In this document: one piece after another, positions 1 through 6,872 of the stretch
How the letters are laid out: every line of letters begins with the position of its first letter
Numbering within the stretch: position 1 is the stretch's first letter
Source: Lachnospiraceae bacterium
Lineage (GTDB): Bacteria > Bacillota_A > Clostridia > Lachnospirales > Lachnospiraceae
Length of the DNA: 11,045 bases
Direction: 5' to 3'
Assembly (NCBI GenBank): GCA_031262285.1
Contig: JAISHZ010000010.1
Span: forward strand, 1 to 11,045
Notes under the pieces: model-generated
Told to the model about the DNA's origin: nothing
Seen by the model: only the letters and a program-made list of their open reading frames with translations
The model's database searches: none
Made by a program: the position numbers and the translations under genes

Positions 1-120
1 ATTCCCCTCTCGCAGGTCAACGCTGCACCAAATCGGCGCGGTCGTTATTTCTTTATTGGGCCAAGTACGCTGCGGATATTCGATCACAGGATACCTTTGA
101 TATCTATTGTAATTCAACAT
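1..120 (-). CDS. leuA: 2-isopropylmalate synthase, N-terminal 40 residues (partial)
   Basis: This is the 5' end of a gene that leaves the window at base 1; I translated it by hand from the ATG at 118-120. The visible protein has the N-terminal pattern of the longer LeuA class: a short lead, then [14 protein letters not shown], then [10 protein letters not shown]. In this family that last stretch opens the DRE-TIM barrel and carries the substrate Arg and a metal ligand. The enzyme condenses acetyl-CoA with 2-oxoisovalerate in the first committed step of leucine synthesis in the cytoplasm. A GGAGG sits about 5 bases before the start; an in-frame ATG at 130-132 overlaps that site and is less likely. 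The ptsH stop lies 18 bases upstream, so the two are probably co-transcribed. The position usually Asp in LeuA (RDG) is Glu38 here (REG), as in homocitrate synthases. A homocitrate synthase-like or related activity therefore cannot be excluded from 40 residues. Confidence 0.8.
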   Translation of the reverse strand, partial: MLNYNRYQRYPVIEYPQRTWPNKEITTAPIWCSVDLREGN

Positions 121-138
121 TTCTGCCTCCATCTGTTT

Positions 139-402
139 CTACTCGCCGAGTCCGCTCTCTATTGCTTGGATCAATGTCGTAAGCGCCAGACTTTCGTCTT
201 CTCCTTCACAGGTCAACTCGATCTCGTCCCCGCTTTTGACACAAGCTCCCAATACGCTTAACACGCTTTTCGCGTTCGCTATGCCGTGTTTGAATCGAAA
301 GGTAATTAAGGATTTGAACTTCATCGCTTCCTTACACAAAAGACCTGCAGGACGTAAATGTAAACCCGTAGGATTCTTCACCGTTACTTTTTGACTAACC
401 AT
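139..402 (-). CDS. ptsH: Phosphocarrier protein HPr
   Basis: This 87-residue protein matches the usual HPr length. HPr relays phosphate from PEP and enzyme I to the sugar-specific EIIA domains of the phosphotransferase system. The active-site motif GLHLRPA is intact, with His15 and Arg17 at the standard positions. Ser46 lies in NAKSVLSVLG, the site used by HPr kinase/phosphorylase in Firmicutes. This therefore looks like a true HPr able to act in both sugar transport and CcpA-type catabolite control, not a Crh paralogue, which lacks His15. The ATG at 400-402 follows a strong AGGAGG about 8 bases upstream. It lies 95 bases after glmM and 18 bases before leuA on the same strand. Enzyme I (ptsI) is not adjacent in this window. 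Confidence 0.95.
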   Translation of the reverse strand: MVSQKVTVKNPTGLHLRPAGLLCKEAMKFKSLITFRFKHGIANAKSVLSVLGACVKSGDEIELTCEGEDESLALTTLIQAIESGLGE

Positions 403-497
403 TTTTGATGTCCTCCTTCCAGTACTGTCCGTATCAATCCGGAGCGTTTCTTGCCTGTCCGATGTGTGAGACAGCTTTTTATCAATGTGTTTCCTTT

Positions 498-1847
498 TTA
501 GAACATCGTATCTTGAATCAGAGCCGCCAATTTCGTTGCTTCATTCAAGATAAAATCTTTATCCTTGCCTTCAATCATGACTCTAACAAGAGGTTCTGTG
601 CCACTTGGTCGGATTAATACACGCCCTTCTCCTGCGAAGCGTTGTTCCAACTCTTGAATTGCTTGTGCGATTTCCGGATATTCCATATACCGATCCTTCT
701 TGTGATTCGGGACGGTGGCATTCACCAGGGCTTGCGGTAAAATCTCCACGATTTGCGCCAGTTCGGACATCGGCTGTTTGGTCGCCAACATGACCTCCAA
801 TAGATGGAGCGCACTTAACAACCCGTCTCCTGTTGTATTCTCATCCAAAAAGATAATATGACCTGACTGCTCTCCTCCCAGACTCGTTCCCGTCTCACGC
901 ATACGTTCCAACACATACCGATCCCCTACTTTGGTCTGCTCTATTGATATGCCCTGTTTCTTACCCATTAAGACAAAACCAAGATTGCTCATTACCGTTG
1001 CCACAATCGTGTTTTTTGTCAACGTTCCTTTATTTTTCATATGATTGCCGATGATCGCCATGATCTGATCGCCATTCACGATGCTTCCTTTTTCATCCAC
1101 TGCAAGCATGCGATCTGCATCGCCATCAAATGCCAATCCCACATCCGCTTTTTCGAAAACCACTCGCGCCTGTAATTCTTCCATATGGGTGGAGCCACAG
1201 TTTGCGTTGATATTGCTGCCATCCGGAGTGTTGTGAATCGCCACGACGCTAGCGCCCAACCGACGCAATGCTTCCACAGAAGTATAATGTGCCGCGCCTT
1301 CCGCACAGTCCATGACGACTTTGAACCCGGACAAATCTATATTGACCGATGAAATAGCGTAATTGACATATTCCTCTCGTGCGTTCATTAAATATTTCAC
1401 TTTGCCGATACCGGATCCGATCGGTAGAGAAACCCCTTTCATATCGGAGCGTATCATTGCTTCTATCTCATCTTCCAAAGCATCCGGCAATTTATATCCG
1501 TCACAGTCAAAAAATTTGATGCCGTTAAATTCAACCGGATTGTGGGAAGCGGAAATCACGATTCCTGCGTCTGCTTTGTGCTTTCTCGTTAAATAGGAGA
1601 CTGCCGGTGTCGGAAGAACGCCCAAAAAAACGCAATTGGCACCAACAGAACAAGCCCCCGCCATAAGTGCATATGCAAGCATATCCCCTGACATTCGCGT
1701 ATCGCAACCTACAATGATGGTTGGCTTGTGCGATTCTTTTTTCGCCAGAACATAAGCTCCTGCTCTACCCATTTTCATAGCAAATTCGGCAGTTAATTCA
1801 TCATTCGCTATCCCTCTAACCCCATCTGTTCCAAATAATCTACTCAT
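498..1847 (-). CDS. glmM: Phosphoglucosamine mutase GlmM
   Basis: GlmM converts glucosamine-6-phosphate to glucosamine-1-phosphate, the precursor of UDP-GlcNAc for peptidoglycan. With the chosen ATG the protein is 449 residues, close to the Bacillus enzyme, and opens with the family signature MSRLFGTDGVRG. Visible motifs are the phosphoserine loop ISASHNP (Ser101), the metal loop DGDADR (about 241-246), the sugar-binding GGEQSGH (about 324-330) and the phosphate-binding RPSGTEP (about 413-419). All the main catalytic elements are intact. The ATG at 1845-1847 has AAGGA seven bases upstream. An in-frame GTG at 1875-1877, also with AAGGA, would add ten residues (MRHHADKDSE) that the family lacks. 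The gene follows cdaA and cdaR, the classic Firmicute arrangement; GlmM is known to bind CdaA and lower its activity in Bacillus, Listeria and Lactococcus. Confidence 0.96.
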   Translation of the reverse strand: MSRLFGTDGVRGIANDELTAEFAMKMGRAGAYVLAKKESHKPTIIVGCDTRMSGDMLAYALMAGACSVGANCVFLGVLPTPAVSYLTRKHKADAGIVISASHNPVEFNGIKFFDCDGYKLPDALEDEIEAMIRSDMKGVSLPIGSGIGKVKYLMNAREEYVNYAISSVNIDLSGFKVVMDCAEGAAHYTSVEALRRLGASVVAIHNTPDGSNINANCGSTHMEELQARVVFEKADVGLAFDGDADRMLAVDEKGSIVNGDQIMAIIGNHMKNKGTLTKNTIVATVMSNLGFVLMGKKQGISIEQTKVGDRYVLERMRETGTSLGGEQSGHIIFLDENTTGDGLLSALHLLEVMLATKQPMSELAQIVEILPQALVNATVPNHKKDRYMEYPEIAQAIQELEQRFAGEGRVLIRPSGTEPLVRVMIEGKDKDFILNEATKLAALIQDTMF

Positions 1848-1895
1848 TTCGCTGTCCTTATCCGCGTGATGCCGCACACCGGATCCTTTCTATCC

Positions 1896-1955
1896 TAATT
1901 AGTAAAGCCTCAATTAGTCAAATCTCAATTAGTCAAACCTCAATTACTCAAAGGT
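1896..1955 (-). repeat. Four tandem 15-bp repeats spanning the cdaR stop codon
   Basis: Read on the minus strand, four units of about 15 bases (consensus AGGTTTGACTAATTG) lie head to tail: 1955-1941, 1940-1926, 1925-1911 and 1910-1896. The two middle units differ by one base; the outer two differ from the consensus at a few positions. The first unit is the coding end of cdaR. Because the period is a multiple of three, each unit repeats the last cdaR codons and its stop in frame: PLSN-stop, GLTN-stop, DLTN-stop, GFTN-stop. The array fills most of the gap before glmM. It looks like slippage duplication of the 3' end of cdaR. Confidence 0.85.
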
Positions 1956-3238
1956 ATCTGCACTTCTTCAAATTGAATCAAAATGCTCATAGGTTCTTCA
2001 ATCGTAACACTCGAACTAAATGTAAATTCCACAGGAATCAGATATTCCGAATCCGGATCCGGCTGCGTGATCATTTCTTGTTCCATCCACGCAGTCAAGT
2101 CAACCGTACCGTAGAGTCGTTCCGGAAGTAATACATCAATATCTTCCGCCAAACCGCTCACCACCAAGGGATAGGTCATTTGATCCCCGATTATTTTCGG
2201 GGTGTATGTTTCCAATCCATTTCTAAAGCGAATATTTCCGGCAGGGATATTGAGCGTTCGTTCTTGGATCGGCTCGATCTCTATACGAATCACGAATTTG
2301 CCATCATATCCGTCATTTGCCAATCGAAGTGCTCCTGACGGTAAGTAGTCTTGAATATCCTTTTCTAAGACAAAGTCCTGTGTATAACCGGTAATATCCA
2401 CTTCTTCTTCCGGTATGTGAATCTCCGTAATAGAAGATAGCATTGCCTCAGAGCCTGCCAGCATGATTTTCGATGGTGTTCCTTGCACCACTCCGTTTTC
2501 CATGTATCCTTCTTGCGGCGTGCCGATCTTTTGAAAAGTAACCGGTACCTCTTTGGTTGCGTATACCACAGCATCTACTTTGGTGCTGCGAGAACCGATC
2601 TCTAAGCTGCTGATATCCATTAGATTCTGGTTTTCGTCATATATTTGTATTTGACTTTCCATGGAAATATTCGTTGTCGCGTTCCCGATATTGATGGTTG
2701 CCTCTGCGTATTCTGCCATATCCACTTTTGAAGCTGCTCCGGCGATCTCGATACGGTTGTTATCAGCAACTTTACTTTCCAGTTCATATCCCGGCGCGAC
2801 CTCACCGATCGTCACGACGCGCACCTGTAATGTCTTCCTTTTGCGATCCTCGATAGAGAGCTTCACCACTCTGGTGCTTCCCTCTATGTCCTGTCCGCTG
2901 ATATTGAGCGCGGGAATGGAAAAATCAATCTCAATCGTATCAGTAGCCGTTAAATTCTCAAAGTCTGCGGTCGCTTTGATGTCAGAAGCTTTAATGCCGG
3001 AAAGGACGTCTGTCGGAGCCGATACCGTCACTCTTTTGACGACATTACTGACATCCAATATTTCATATACACGGTTCTCATTAGTCAACAGATCGGTATT
3101 GAGCAATTCTACGGTAATATTGTCAAACACAGCGGTGTCAGGTGGATTCTCCAGGTACATTACAACAAACCATAAGGTGGCAGCCAAAAGCAACGATATC
3201 ACTTTGATGCCCCAATTGGAAAAAAGCTTCTTTTTCAC
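1940..3238 (-). CDS. cdaR: CdaR, YbbR-domain regulator of diadenylate cyclase
   Basis: CdaR is a single-pass membrane protein with a large extracytoplasmic part made of YbbR repeats; it modulates CdaA in other Firmicutes. Here the product is 432 residues, somewhat shorter than Bacillus CdaR. A short basic N-terminus (MKKKLFSNWG) precedes one membrane segment at about residues 10-30 (ISLLLAATLWFVVMYLE). A beta-rich, soluble-looking region follows in which I can mark roughly four repeat blocks; the repeat borders are approximate. I chose the GTG at 3236-3238 because a perfect AAGGAGG (3247-3253) lies 8 bases upstream and the start overlaps the cdaA stop as GTGA. The in-frame ATG at 3260-3262 has no ribosome binding site and would put eight acidic residues before the basic anchor. 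The gene ends inside a tandem repeat. Confidence 0.93.
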   Translation of the reverse strand: MKKKLFSNWGIKVISLLLAATLWFVVMYLENPPDTAVFDNITVELLNTDLLTNENRVYEILDVSNVVKRVTVSAPTDVLSGIKASDIKATADFENLTATDTIEIDFSIPALNISGQDIEGSTRVVKLSIEDRKRKTLQVRVVTIGEVAPGYELESKVADNNRIEIAGAASKVDMAEYAEATINIGNATTNISMESQIQIYDENQNLMDISSLEIGSRSTKVDAVVYATKEVPVTFQKIGTPQEGYMENGVVQGTPSKIMLAGSEAMLSSITEIHIPEEEVDITGYTQDFVLEKDIQDYLPSGALRLANDGYDGKFVIRIEIEPIQERTLNIPAGNIRFRNGLETYTPKIIGDQMTYPLVVSGLAEDIDVLLPERLYGTVDLTAWMEQEMITQPDPDSEYLIPVEFTFSSSVTIEEPMSILIQFEEVQIPLSN

Positions 3239-4107
3239 TGCTTCTGCCTCCTTCCCCTCCATCTGCGTGTAGGTTTCCCGTCAGCTTCCTCCCTACCTCT
3301 CTTTTGAATCTGTGCGATGCGCTCTCTCAAGCGATCGGGATTGATCCCGCGATCCAATCCTCCCTCATAAGCCACACTAATCGTACCGCTTTCTTCCGAT
3401 ACGATAATCGTGAGGGAGTCTGTCACTTCCGAAATACCGACACCTGCACGATGTCTCGTCCCCAGATCTTTGCTGAGAATGCGGCTGTCAGAAAGCGGCA
3501 GATAACAAGTAGCAGAAACGATTCGATTGCCGCGAATAATCACCGCACCGTCATGCAGAGGTGTATTATGTTCAAAAATATTGATCAAAAGTTGGCTGCT
3601 TACTACTGCGTCCACCTCAATTCCTGTTCTTTCAAAATCTTCTAAGGAATCTTTTTGCGCGATCACGATCAAAGCACCGGTCTTCGCTTTTGCCATCACC
3701 AGTGTACTATGAACTATTTCTTGAATAGTTTTGTCAGAAAAAAGCTCTTCTTCTTTCTTACCAACTCCGATCGGCAGCATAGAAGAGAGATAGGTTTTCT
3801 TGCCCAATTCATCCAAGGCTCTACGCAATTCGGGCTGCAACACCACGATTAATGCCGTCACCGTAAACCCCAATACGTTCGATGCAAGCCATAAAATCGT
3901 ATGCATTTGAAAAGAGATAGCCACCAGCAAAAAGACTGCTATGACCACCAAACCTTTTAGCAAAGACCAAGCACGACTGGCCTTTATCCAAATCAAAATA
4001 TGGTATACCAAAAAGGCGACTATCAGTATCTCCACGACATCGCCAAAATCAATAGACGCAGTATATGTTTGCATCCATTCCAGAGCTTCTTCCAGCCAGT
4101 TCCTCAC
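3235..4107 (-). CDS. cdaA: Membrane diadenylate cyclase CdaA
   Basis: CdaA joins two ATP molecules into cyclic di-AMP, which controls potassium and osmolyte transport and cell-wall homeostasis. The 290-residue protein has the family layout: three membrane segments within about residues 22-90, a linker helix (QPELRRALDELGK), then the DAC domain at about 115-265. Both catalytic motifs are present: DGA at 186-188 within LHDGAVI, and RHR at 218-220 within GTRHRAGVG. The start is the GTG at 4105-4107, with AAGGA about 8 bases upstream. The stop overlaps the cdaR start, so translation is probably coupled. The last residues are unusually basic (KPTRRWRGRRQKQ); their AGG-rich codons also form the cdaR ribosome binding site. 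The 27-base gap to the upstream membrane gene suggests co-transcription. Confidence 0.97.
   Translation of the reverse strand: MRNWLEEALEWMQTYTASIDFGDVVEILIVAFLVYHILIWIKASRAWSLLKGLVVIAVFLLVAISFQMHTILWLASNVLGFTVTALIVVLQPELRRALDELGKKTYLSSMLPIGVGKKEEELFSDKTIQEIVHSTLVMAKAKTGALIVIAQKDSLEDFERTGIEVDAVVSSQLLINIFEHNTPLHDGAVIIRGNRIVSATCYLPLSDSRILSKDLGTRHRAGVGISEVTDSLTIIVSEESGTISVAYEGGLDRGINPDRLRERIAQIQKRGREEADGKPTRRWRGRRQKQ
3247..3253 (-). promoter_or_regulatory. Ribosome binding site that fixes the cdaR start
   Basis: AAGGAGG on the minus strand lies 8 bases before the GTG at 3236-3238 and within the last codons of cdaA. Its position supports the GTG rather than the ATG at 3260-3262 as the cdaR start, and supports coupling through the GTGA overlap. 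Confidence 0.8.
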
Positions 4108-4134
4108 CGATTCATTCCTTGCCTATCCGTCTGC

Positions 4135-5247
4135 TTATGATAAATCCTCATAGTCGTCGATCTCTTCTGTGATATCTCCGGCGACATTGATCATTGTTTG
4201 GTTACGTGTGTTTGCGGGGATTACTCGGGTGCTATCGCGTCTGCCGACATTCTCTGTCACAACGCGCCGCGCCGGTTCTACAGGGCGTGTCCGCATCGAT
4301 TGACTATATAGATCCGGTGTTCGCTGTGTATTGATTTTTTTCACTGTTTTCGTTTGCGCCACTACCGTCATCTTGGGAATGGCTTTGACATAATAATAAT
4401 ACTCATCATCCTCAAACTGTACTTTTTCCACGCGATTGTAATCAATGCAAAATCGAAAAAATTCTAATACCTTTGCCACTGCTACAGCAAGTAAAGAACC
4501 CAACAATGCCATCACCACAGAAAGATTGGTGTGATAGAGAAAATCTCCGACCAACAAAATCATTAGATTCAATACGCTTCCGGCGATCATGGCGATCGTC
4601 CATGAATAATCAATCGACATCCGTCTAATCAGATATACGGTGATGATGGTGACGGTAAAAGCCACGATGACAACGATCATCGTACGGTTGTCCAACAATC
4701 CATCAATCAAAAGACGTAACTTGGCAATCACTTCTTCACTTGCGGTAGTTGCCAACGCTGTAGCGTTCAAGGTTACCACCTCTAGAAAAAAGTAAATCAC
4801 GATCCCGCTGATCACAGAGACCGCTGCAGCCGGCGTACATATCAACCCCACCGCAATCGGTATCACATATGGTAGATTCATCGCAAACAACATGGGCGTG
4901 AGCACGATCACCAACGAACTTTTGGGACTAAATCGAAAAAACAACAGAAAAAGGATCAAGTAAAGGCACAAACCCACCCCTGCTGCCTCAATGGACAGGG
5001 CATATAAGTGCAATACCGAAAAAAGCACCGCAAACAAAATAATACATATATTGGGCAAAAAAGAGCAAGCGAGCGCCACCATTAATACAATAGCCAGATT
5101 GTCTATCCTTGACATATAACCGAGTTTGCTGTTGACCATATTCAACGCGAGAAAAGCCAAGAGAAATTTCACCAGTGGAATCAGAAAACTCTCTATTTTA
5201 TTGTAAATCTGTTTGATACGTTCTCTAAATTCCAACAAAGCAGTCAT
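4135..5247 (-). CDS. Uncharacterised polytopic membrane protein upstream of cdaA
   Basis: I do not recognise this 370-residue protein. It has a short amphipathic start (FRERIKQIYNKIES) and then about eight or nine hydrophobic segments between residues 21 and 262 (roughly 21-40, 50-68, 70-88, 90-105, 110-130, 131-155, 188-208, 217-235, 242-262). A hydrophilic tail of about 100 residues follows. The tail begins with an acidic, aromatic block (VQFEDDEYYYYVKAIPKM, about 275-293), continues as a basic Ser/Thr/Arg-rich stretch, and ends acidic (ITEEIDDYEDLS). No transporter, kinase or nucleotide-binding motif is evident. The ATG at 5245-5247 has AAAGGA 8 bases upstream (5256-5261). The in-frame ATG at 5287-5289 has no such site and lies inside the preceding gene. 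Only 4 bases separate it from that gene and 27 from cdaA, so it is very likely in the same transcript. A role tied to CdaA is inferred from position alone. Confidence 0.88.
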   Translation of the reverse strand: MTALLEFRERIKQIYNKIESFLIPLVKFLLAFLALNMVNSKLGYMSRIDNLAIVLMVALACSFLPNICIILFAVLFSVLHLYALSIEAAGVGLCLYLILFLLFFRFSPKSSLVIVLTPMLFAMNLPYVIPIAVGLICTPAAAVSVISGIVIYFFLEVVTLNATALATTASEEVIAKLRLLIDGLLDNRTMIVVIVAFTVTIITVYLIRRMSIDYSWTIAMIAGSVLNLMILLVGDFLYHTNLSVVMALLGSLLAVAVAKVLEFFRFCIDYNRVEKVQFEDDEYYYYVKAIPKMTVVAQTKTVKKINTQRTPDLYSQSMRTRPVEPARRVVTENVGRRDSTRVIPANTRNQTMINVAGDITEEIDDYEDLS

Positions 5248-5251
5248 TGTA

Positions 5252-5656
5252 TTATTCCTTTCCGGAAGCTTGCGCAGTGTAGAGCGCATTGAGCTTTTTT
5301 AAATGATTATAGTAGGACTTTAAGCTCTTTCTGGCACGATAGTAGCGAAGTGAATATACCAGATAAGAAATAACGGAATAAGACACCACTGTGATCGCGT
5401 ACCAGATCAGTGCATCTTTCGCAAAGCCGATCAGATCCATCTGGTAGATATTCTCCATCAAACTTTCAAAATGATAAAACACATATAACGCAAATAAAAT
5501 CACATATGCCAGAGTACAACTGATCACTGACCGAAGCACTTGCACAGCGATATAGTCACTGCGAAAATACTTGCCGATCGCTACATTTTTCTTACCTTCA
5601 TTCTCTTCATAGGAAGCCATATGTGTCATTAAAATAATTCGTTCTTCGTTGAGCAT
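5252..5656 (-). CDS. Uncharacterised small membrane protein, two predicted helices
   Basis: I do not recognise this 134-residue protein. It starts with a polar stretch of about 35 residues, then has a membrane segment at about 38-61 (VQVLRSVISCTLAYVILFAL). A short loop (HFESLMENIYQMD) and a second segment at about 82-105 follow. The protein ends in a basic, tyrosine-rich tail (RYYRARKSLKSYYNHLKKLN). By the positive-inside rule both ends are probably cytoplasmic. The ATG at 5654-5656 has GGGAG about 6 bases upstream. It lies 15 bases after the YvyF-type gene and 4 bases before the larger membrane gene, so the two membrane proteins may be made together and form a complex. That partnership is inference; no known domain is visible. 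Confidence 0.83.
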   Translation of the reverse strand: MLNEERIILMTHMASYEENEGKKNVAIGKYFRSDYIAVQVLRSVISCTLAYVILFALYVFYHFESLMENIYQMDLIGFAKDALIWYAITVVSYSVISYLVYSLRYYRARKSLKSYYNHLKKLNALYTAQASGKE

Positions 5657-5671
5657 CGTTCACTCCCATAT

Positions 5672-6076
5672 TTATAGAAAACGCATCTTGTCTCGCTCAC
5701 GATCGTGTTTCGTGCGCTCCGGTTTCGGCGGTTGATTGGCTTTTAAGATATCATTGAAACCGCTCATCGTCTCACTCTTGCATTTGTCACAAAATCTCCC
5801 GCTACGTATCTGTGCGCCACAATTTTCGCACGCTAATCGAATGGGGGAATTCTCGGTTAATTCCAAACGGTCATCTTTTAACCACGCACGAATCTGCGCT
5901 TGATCGACATCACATTCCTCTGCTACTTCGGGAATCGTGGCTCCGGTATGATTGCGTACATATTCTTTTACTTCTTGAAATTTTTGTTCCATTTTCTCTT
6001 TGCATGACTGACAAGTGGGGATTCCGCTGATATAGTTGAATATTCTGCCGCACAATCTACAATTTCTAACATTCAT
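5672..6076 (-). CDS. yvyF: YvyF/TIGR03826-type flagellar-operon zinc-ribbon and HTH protein
   Basis: This 134-residue protein resembles the 'flagellar operon protein' family found next to flgM in Bacillus and many Clostridia, thought to be a regulator. Two cysteine pairs near the N-terminus (CRLC at 6-9, CQSC at 22-25) and two near the C-terminus (CENC at 83-86, CDKC at 96-99) suggest two zinc ribbons. Between them lies a helix-turn-helix-like stretch (IPEVAEECDVDQAQIRAWLKDDRL, about 48-71, given here as one region). The tail is charged (KPERTKHDRERDK). The ATG at 6074-6076 has GGGAG five bases upstream (6082-6086). A longer in-frame start at 6163 would overlap comF and add 29 residues that the family lacks. 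The gene usually precedes flgM; here two membrane genes and cdaA follow. The symbol is used by homology; DNA binding has not been shown from this sequence. Confidence 0.85.
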   Translation of the reverse strand: MNVRNCRLCGRIFNYISGIPTCQSCKEKMEQKFQEVKEYVRNHTGATIPEVAEECDVDQAQIRAWLKDDRLELTENSPIRLACENCGAQIRSGRFCDKCKSETMSGFNDILKANQPPKPERTKHDRERDKMRFL

Positions 6077-6120
6077 CTTTTCTCCCATCCGCCCGATCGA
6101 ACCGAGCATATCTCTTGGTA

Positions 6121-6144
6121 AAAGAACGACTATGTTCGTTCTTT
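6121..6144 (-). terminator. Inverted repeat just after comF, possible weak terminator
   Basis: AAAGAACGA and TCGTTCTTT form a perfect 9-bp stem with a 6-base loop, starting 3 bases after the comF stop. On the minus-strand transcript the right arm ends in UUU and runs into one more U. The stem is AT-rich and the U-run short, so it may be a leaky terminator or an RNA-processing or stability hairpin. It lies in the 70-base gap before the yvyF-type gene, the largest gap in this part of the window. Confidence 0.4.
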
Positions 6145-6146
6145 CC

Positions 6147-6860
6147 CTACATTTCGACTCCACACGCTAATGTTAAGAAAAATATGTTTTTCACCCCATG
6201 TTCTAATAAGACTTTGCTTATCGCGTCGATGGTGGCACCGGTGGTATAAATGTCATCAATAATGATAGTCGTTTCTAATTTTACCTCATTTTGCTTGATA
6301 TGAAAAGCCTTTTTCAAATTATTTTGCCTCTCGGTGGGGGTTAAGTCTTTCATGGGAAGTGTGTTTTTCACTCTGACAACAATGTCAGAACGCATGGGAA
6401 TGCCGCAATGGCGGGAAATCGCACGTGCCAGAAGGTCAGATTGGTTGTAGCCGCGTACGTTACGGCGAGCTGCGTGAAGAGGTACCGGAATCAGCGCGTT
6501 CGCGCCGCTTTCCTGCAAAAATGAAGCAAATCGCTTTGCCATCTCGTTCCCAAGGGTTCGAGCGTATTCCGGTCTATTGCCATATTTGAGTCGATACAAA
6601 CTAGCTGCACAAGAATCATATCGATACAAGGCTCTACCGCTCTTGAAGCGATGGGAAATACGAGTACAATCTGAACAATATTCGCCTTCCGTCATCGCAA
6701 GCGGCTTCCCACAGCGATAGCAAAAAGGCGATGATATGACTTGAAAGGAATCTTTACACGGCAAGCAAGTCCCCTCCCTGGTAATAGGGCGAATGGCGTC
6801 ACATACGGGACAGCGGGGAGGAAAAACCAGATTTAAGAGAACATTCATCGTTTCTTTCAC
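6147..6860 (-). CDS. comFC: ComF-family (ComFC-like) phosphoribosyltransferase-fold protein
   Basis: This 237-residue protein has the standard ComF layout. The N-terminal part carries four cysteine pairs (17/20, 32/35, 47/50, 62/65) expected to bind zinc. The C-terminal half is a type I phosphoribosyltransferase fold with the PRPP-loop motif TIIIDDIYTTGATID at about 198-212. The conserved PVPLHAARRNVRGYNQ segment lies at about 125-140. ComF proteins are needed in several bacteria for handling incoming single-stranded DNA during transformation; the exact reaction is not settled. The start is the GTG at 6858-6860, preceded by GAAAGGCAGG that overlaps the recD2 stop. The ATG at 6846-6848 is in frame but lacks a clear ribosome binding site. 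The gap from recD2 is 12 bases. All expected cysteines and the PRPP loop are intact. Confidence 0.92.
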   Translation of the reverse strand: MKETMNVLLNLVFPPRCPVCDAIRPITREGTCLPCKDSFQVISSPFCYRCGKPLAMTEGEYCSDCTRISHRFKSGRALYRYDSCAASLYRLKYGNRPEYARTLGNEMAKRFASFLQESGANALIPVPLHAARRNVRGYNQSDLLARAISRHCGIPMRSDIVVRVKNTLPMKDLTPTERQNNLKKAFHIKQNEVKLETTIIIDDIYTTGATIDAISKVLLEHGVKNIFFLTLACGVEM

Positions 6861-6872
6861 TTTGCCTGCCTT

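Noticed and set aside
455..480. Plus-strand hairpin CTGTC/GACAG followed by five Ts
   Set aside because: The stem is only 5 bp and no plus-strand gene ends here, so a terminator is not supported.
403..497. Possible promoter or CcpA site before ptsH
   Set aside because: I saw no good -35/-10 pair and no match to the cre consensus on either strand.
1896..1940. TTGACT copies in the 15-bp repeat as -35 promoter boxes for glmM
   Set aside because: No convincing -10 box lies 16-18 bases downstream of either copy; the motif comes from the repeat.
2661..3272. Plus-strand open frame of 203 codons opposite cdaR
   Set aside because: It lies wholly antisense to a well-supported gene, matches no family I recognise, and is explained by cdaR codon bias.
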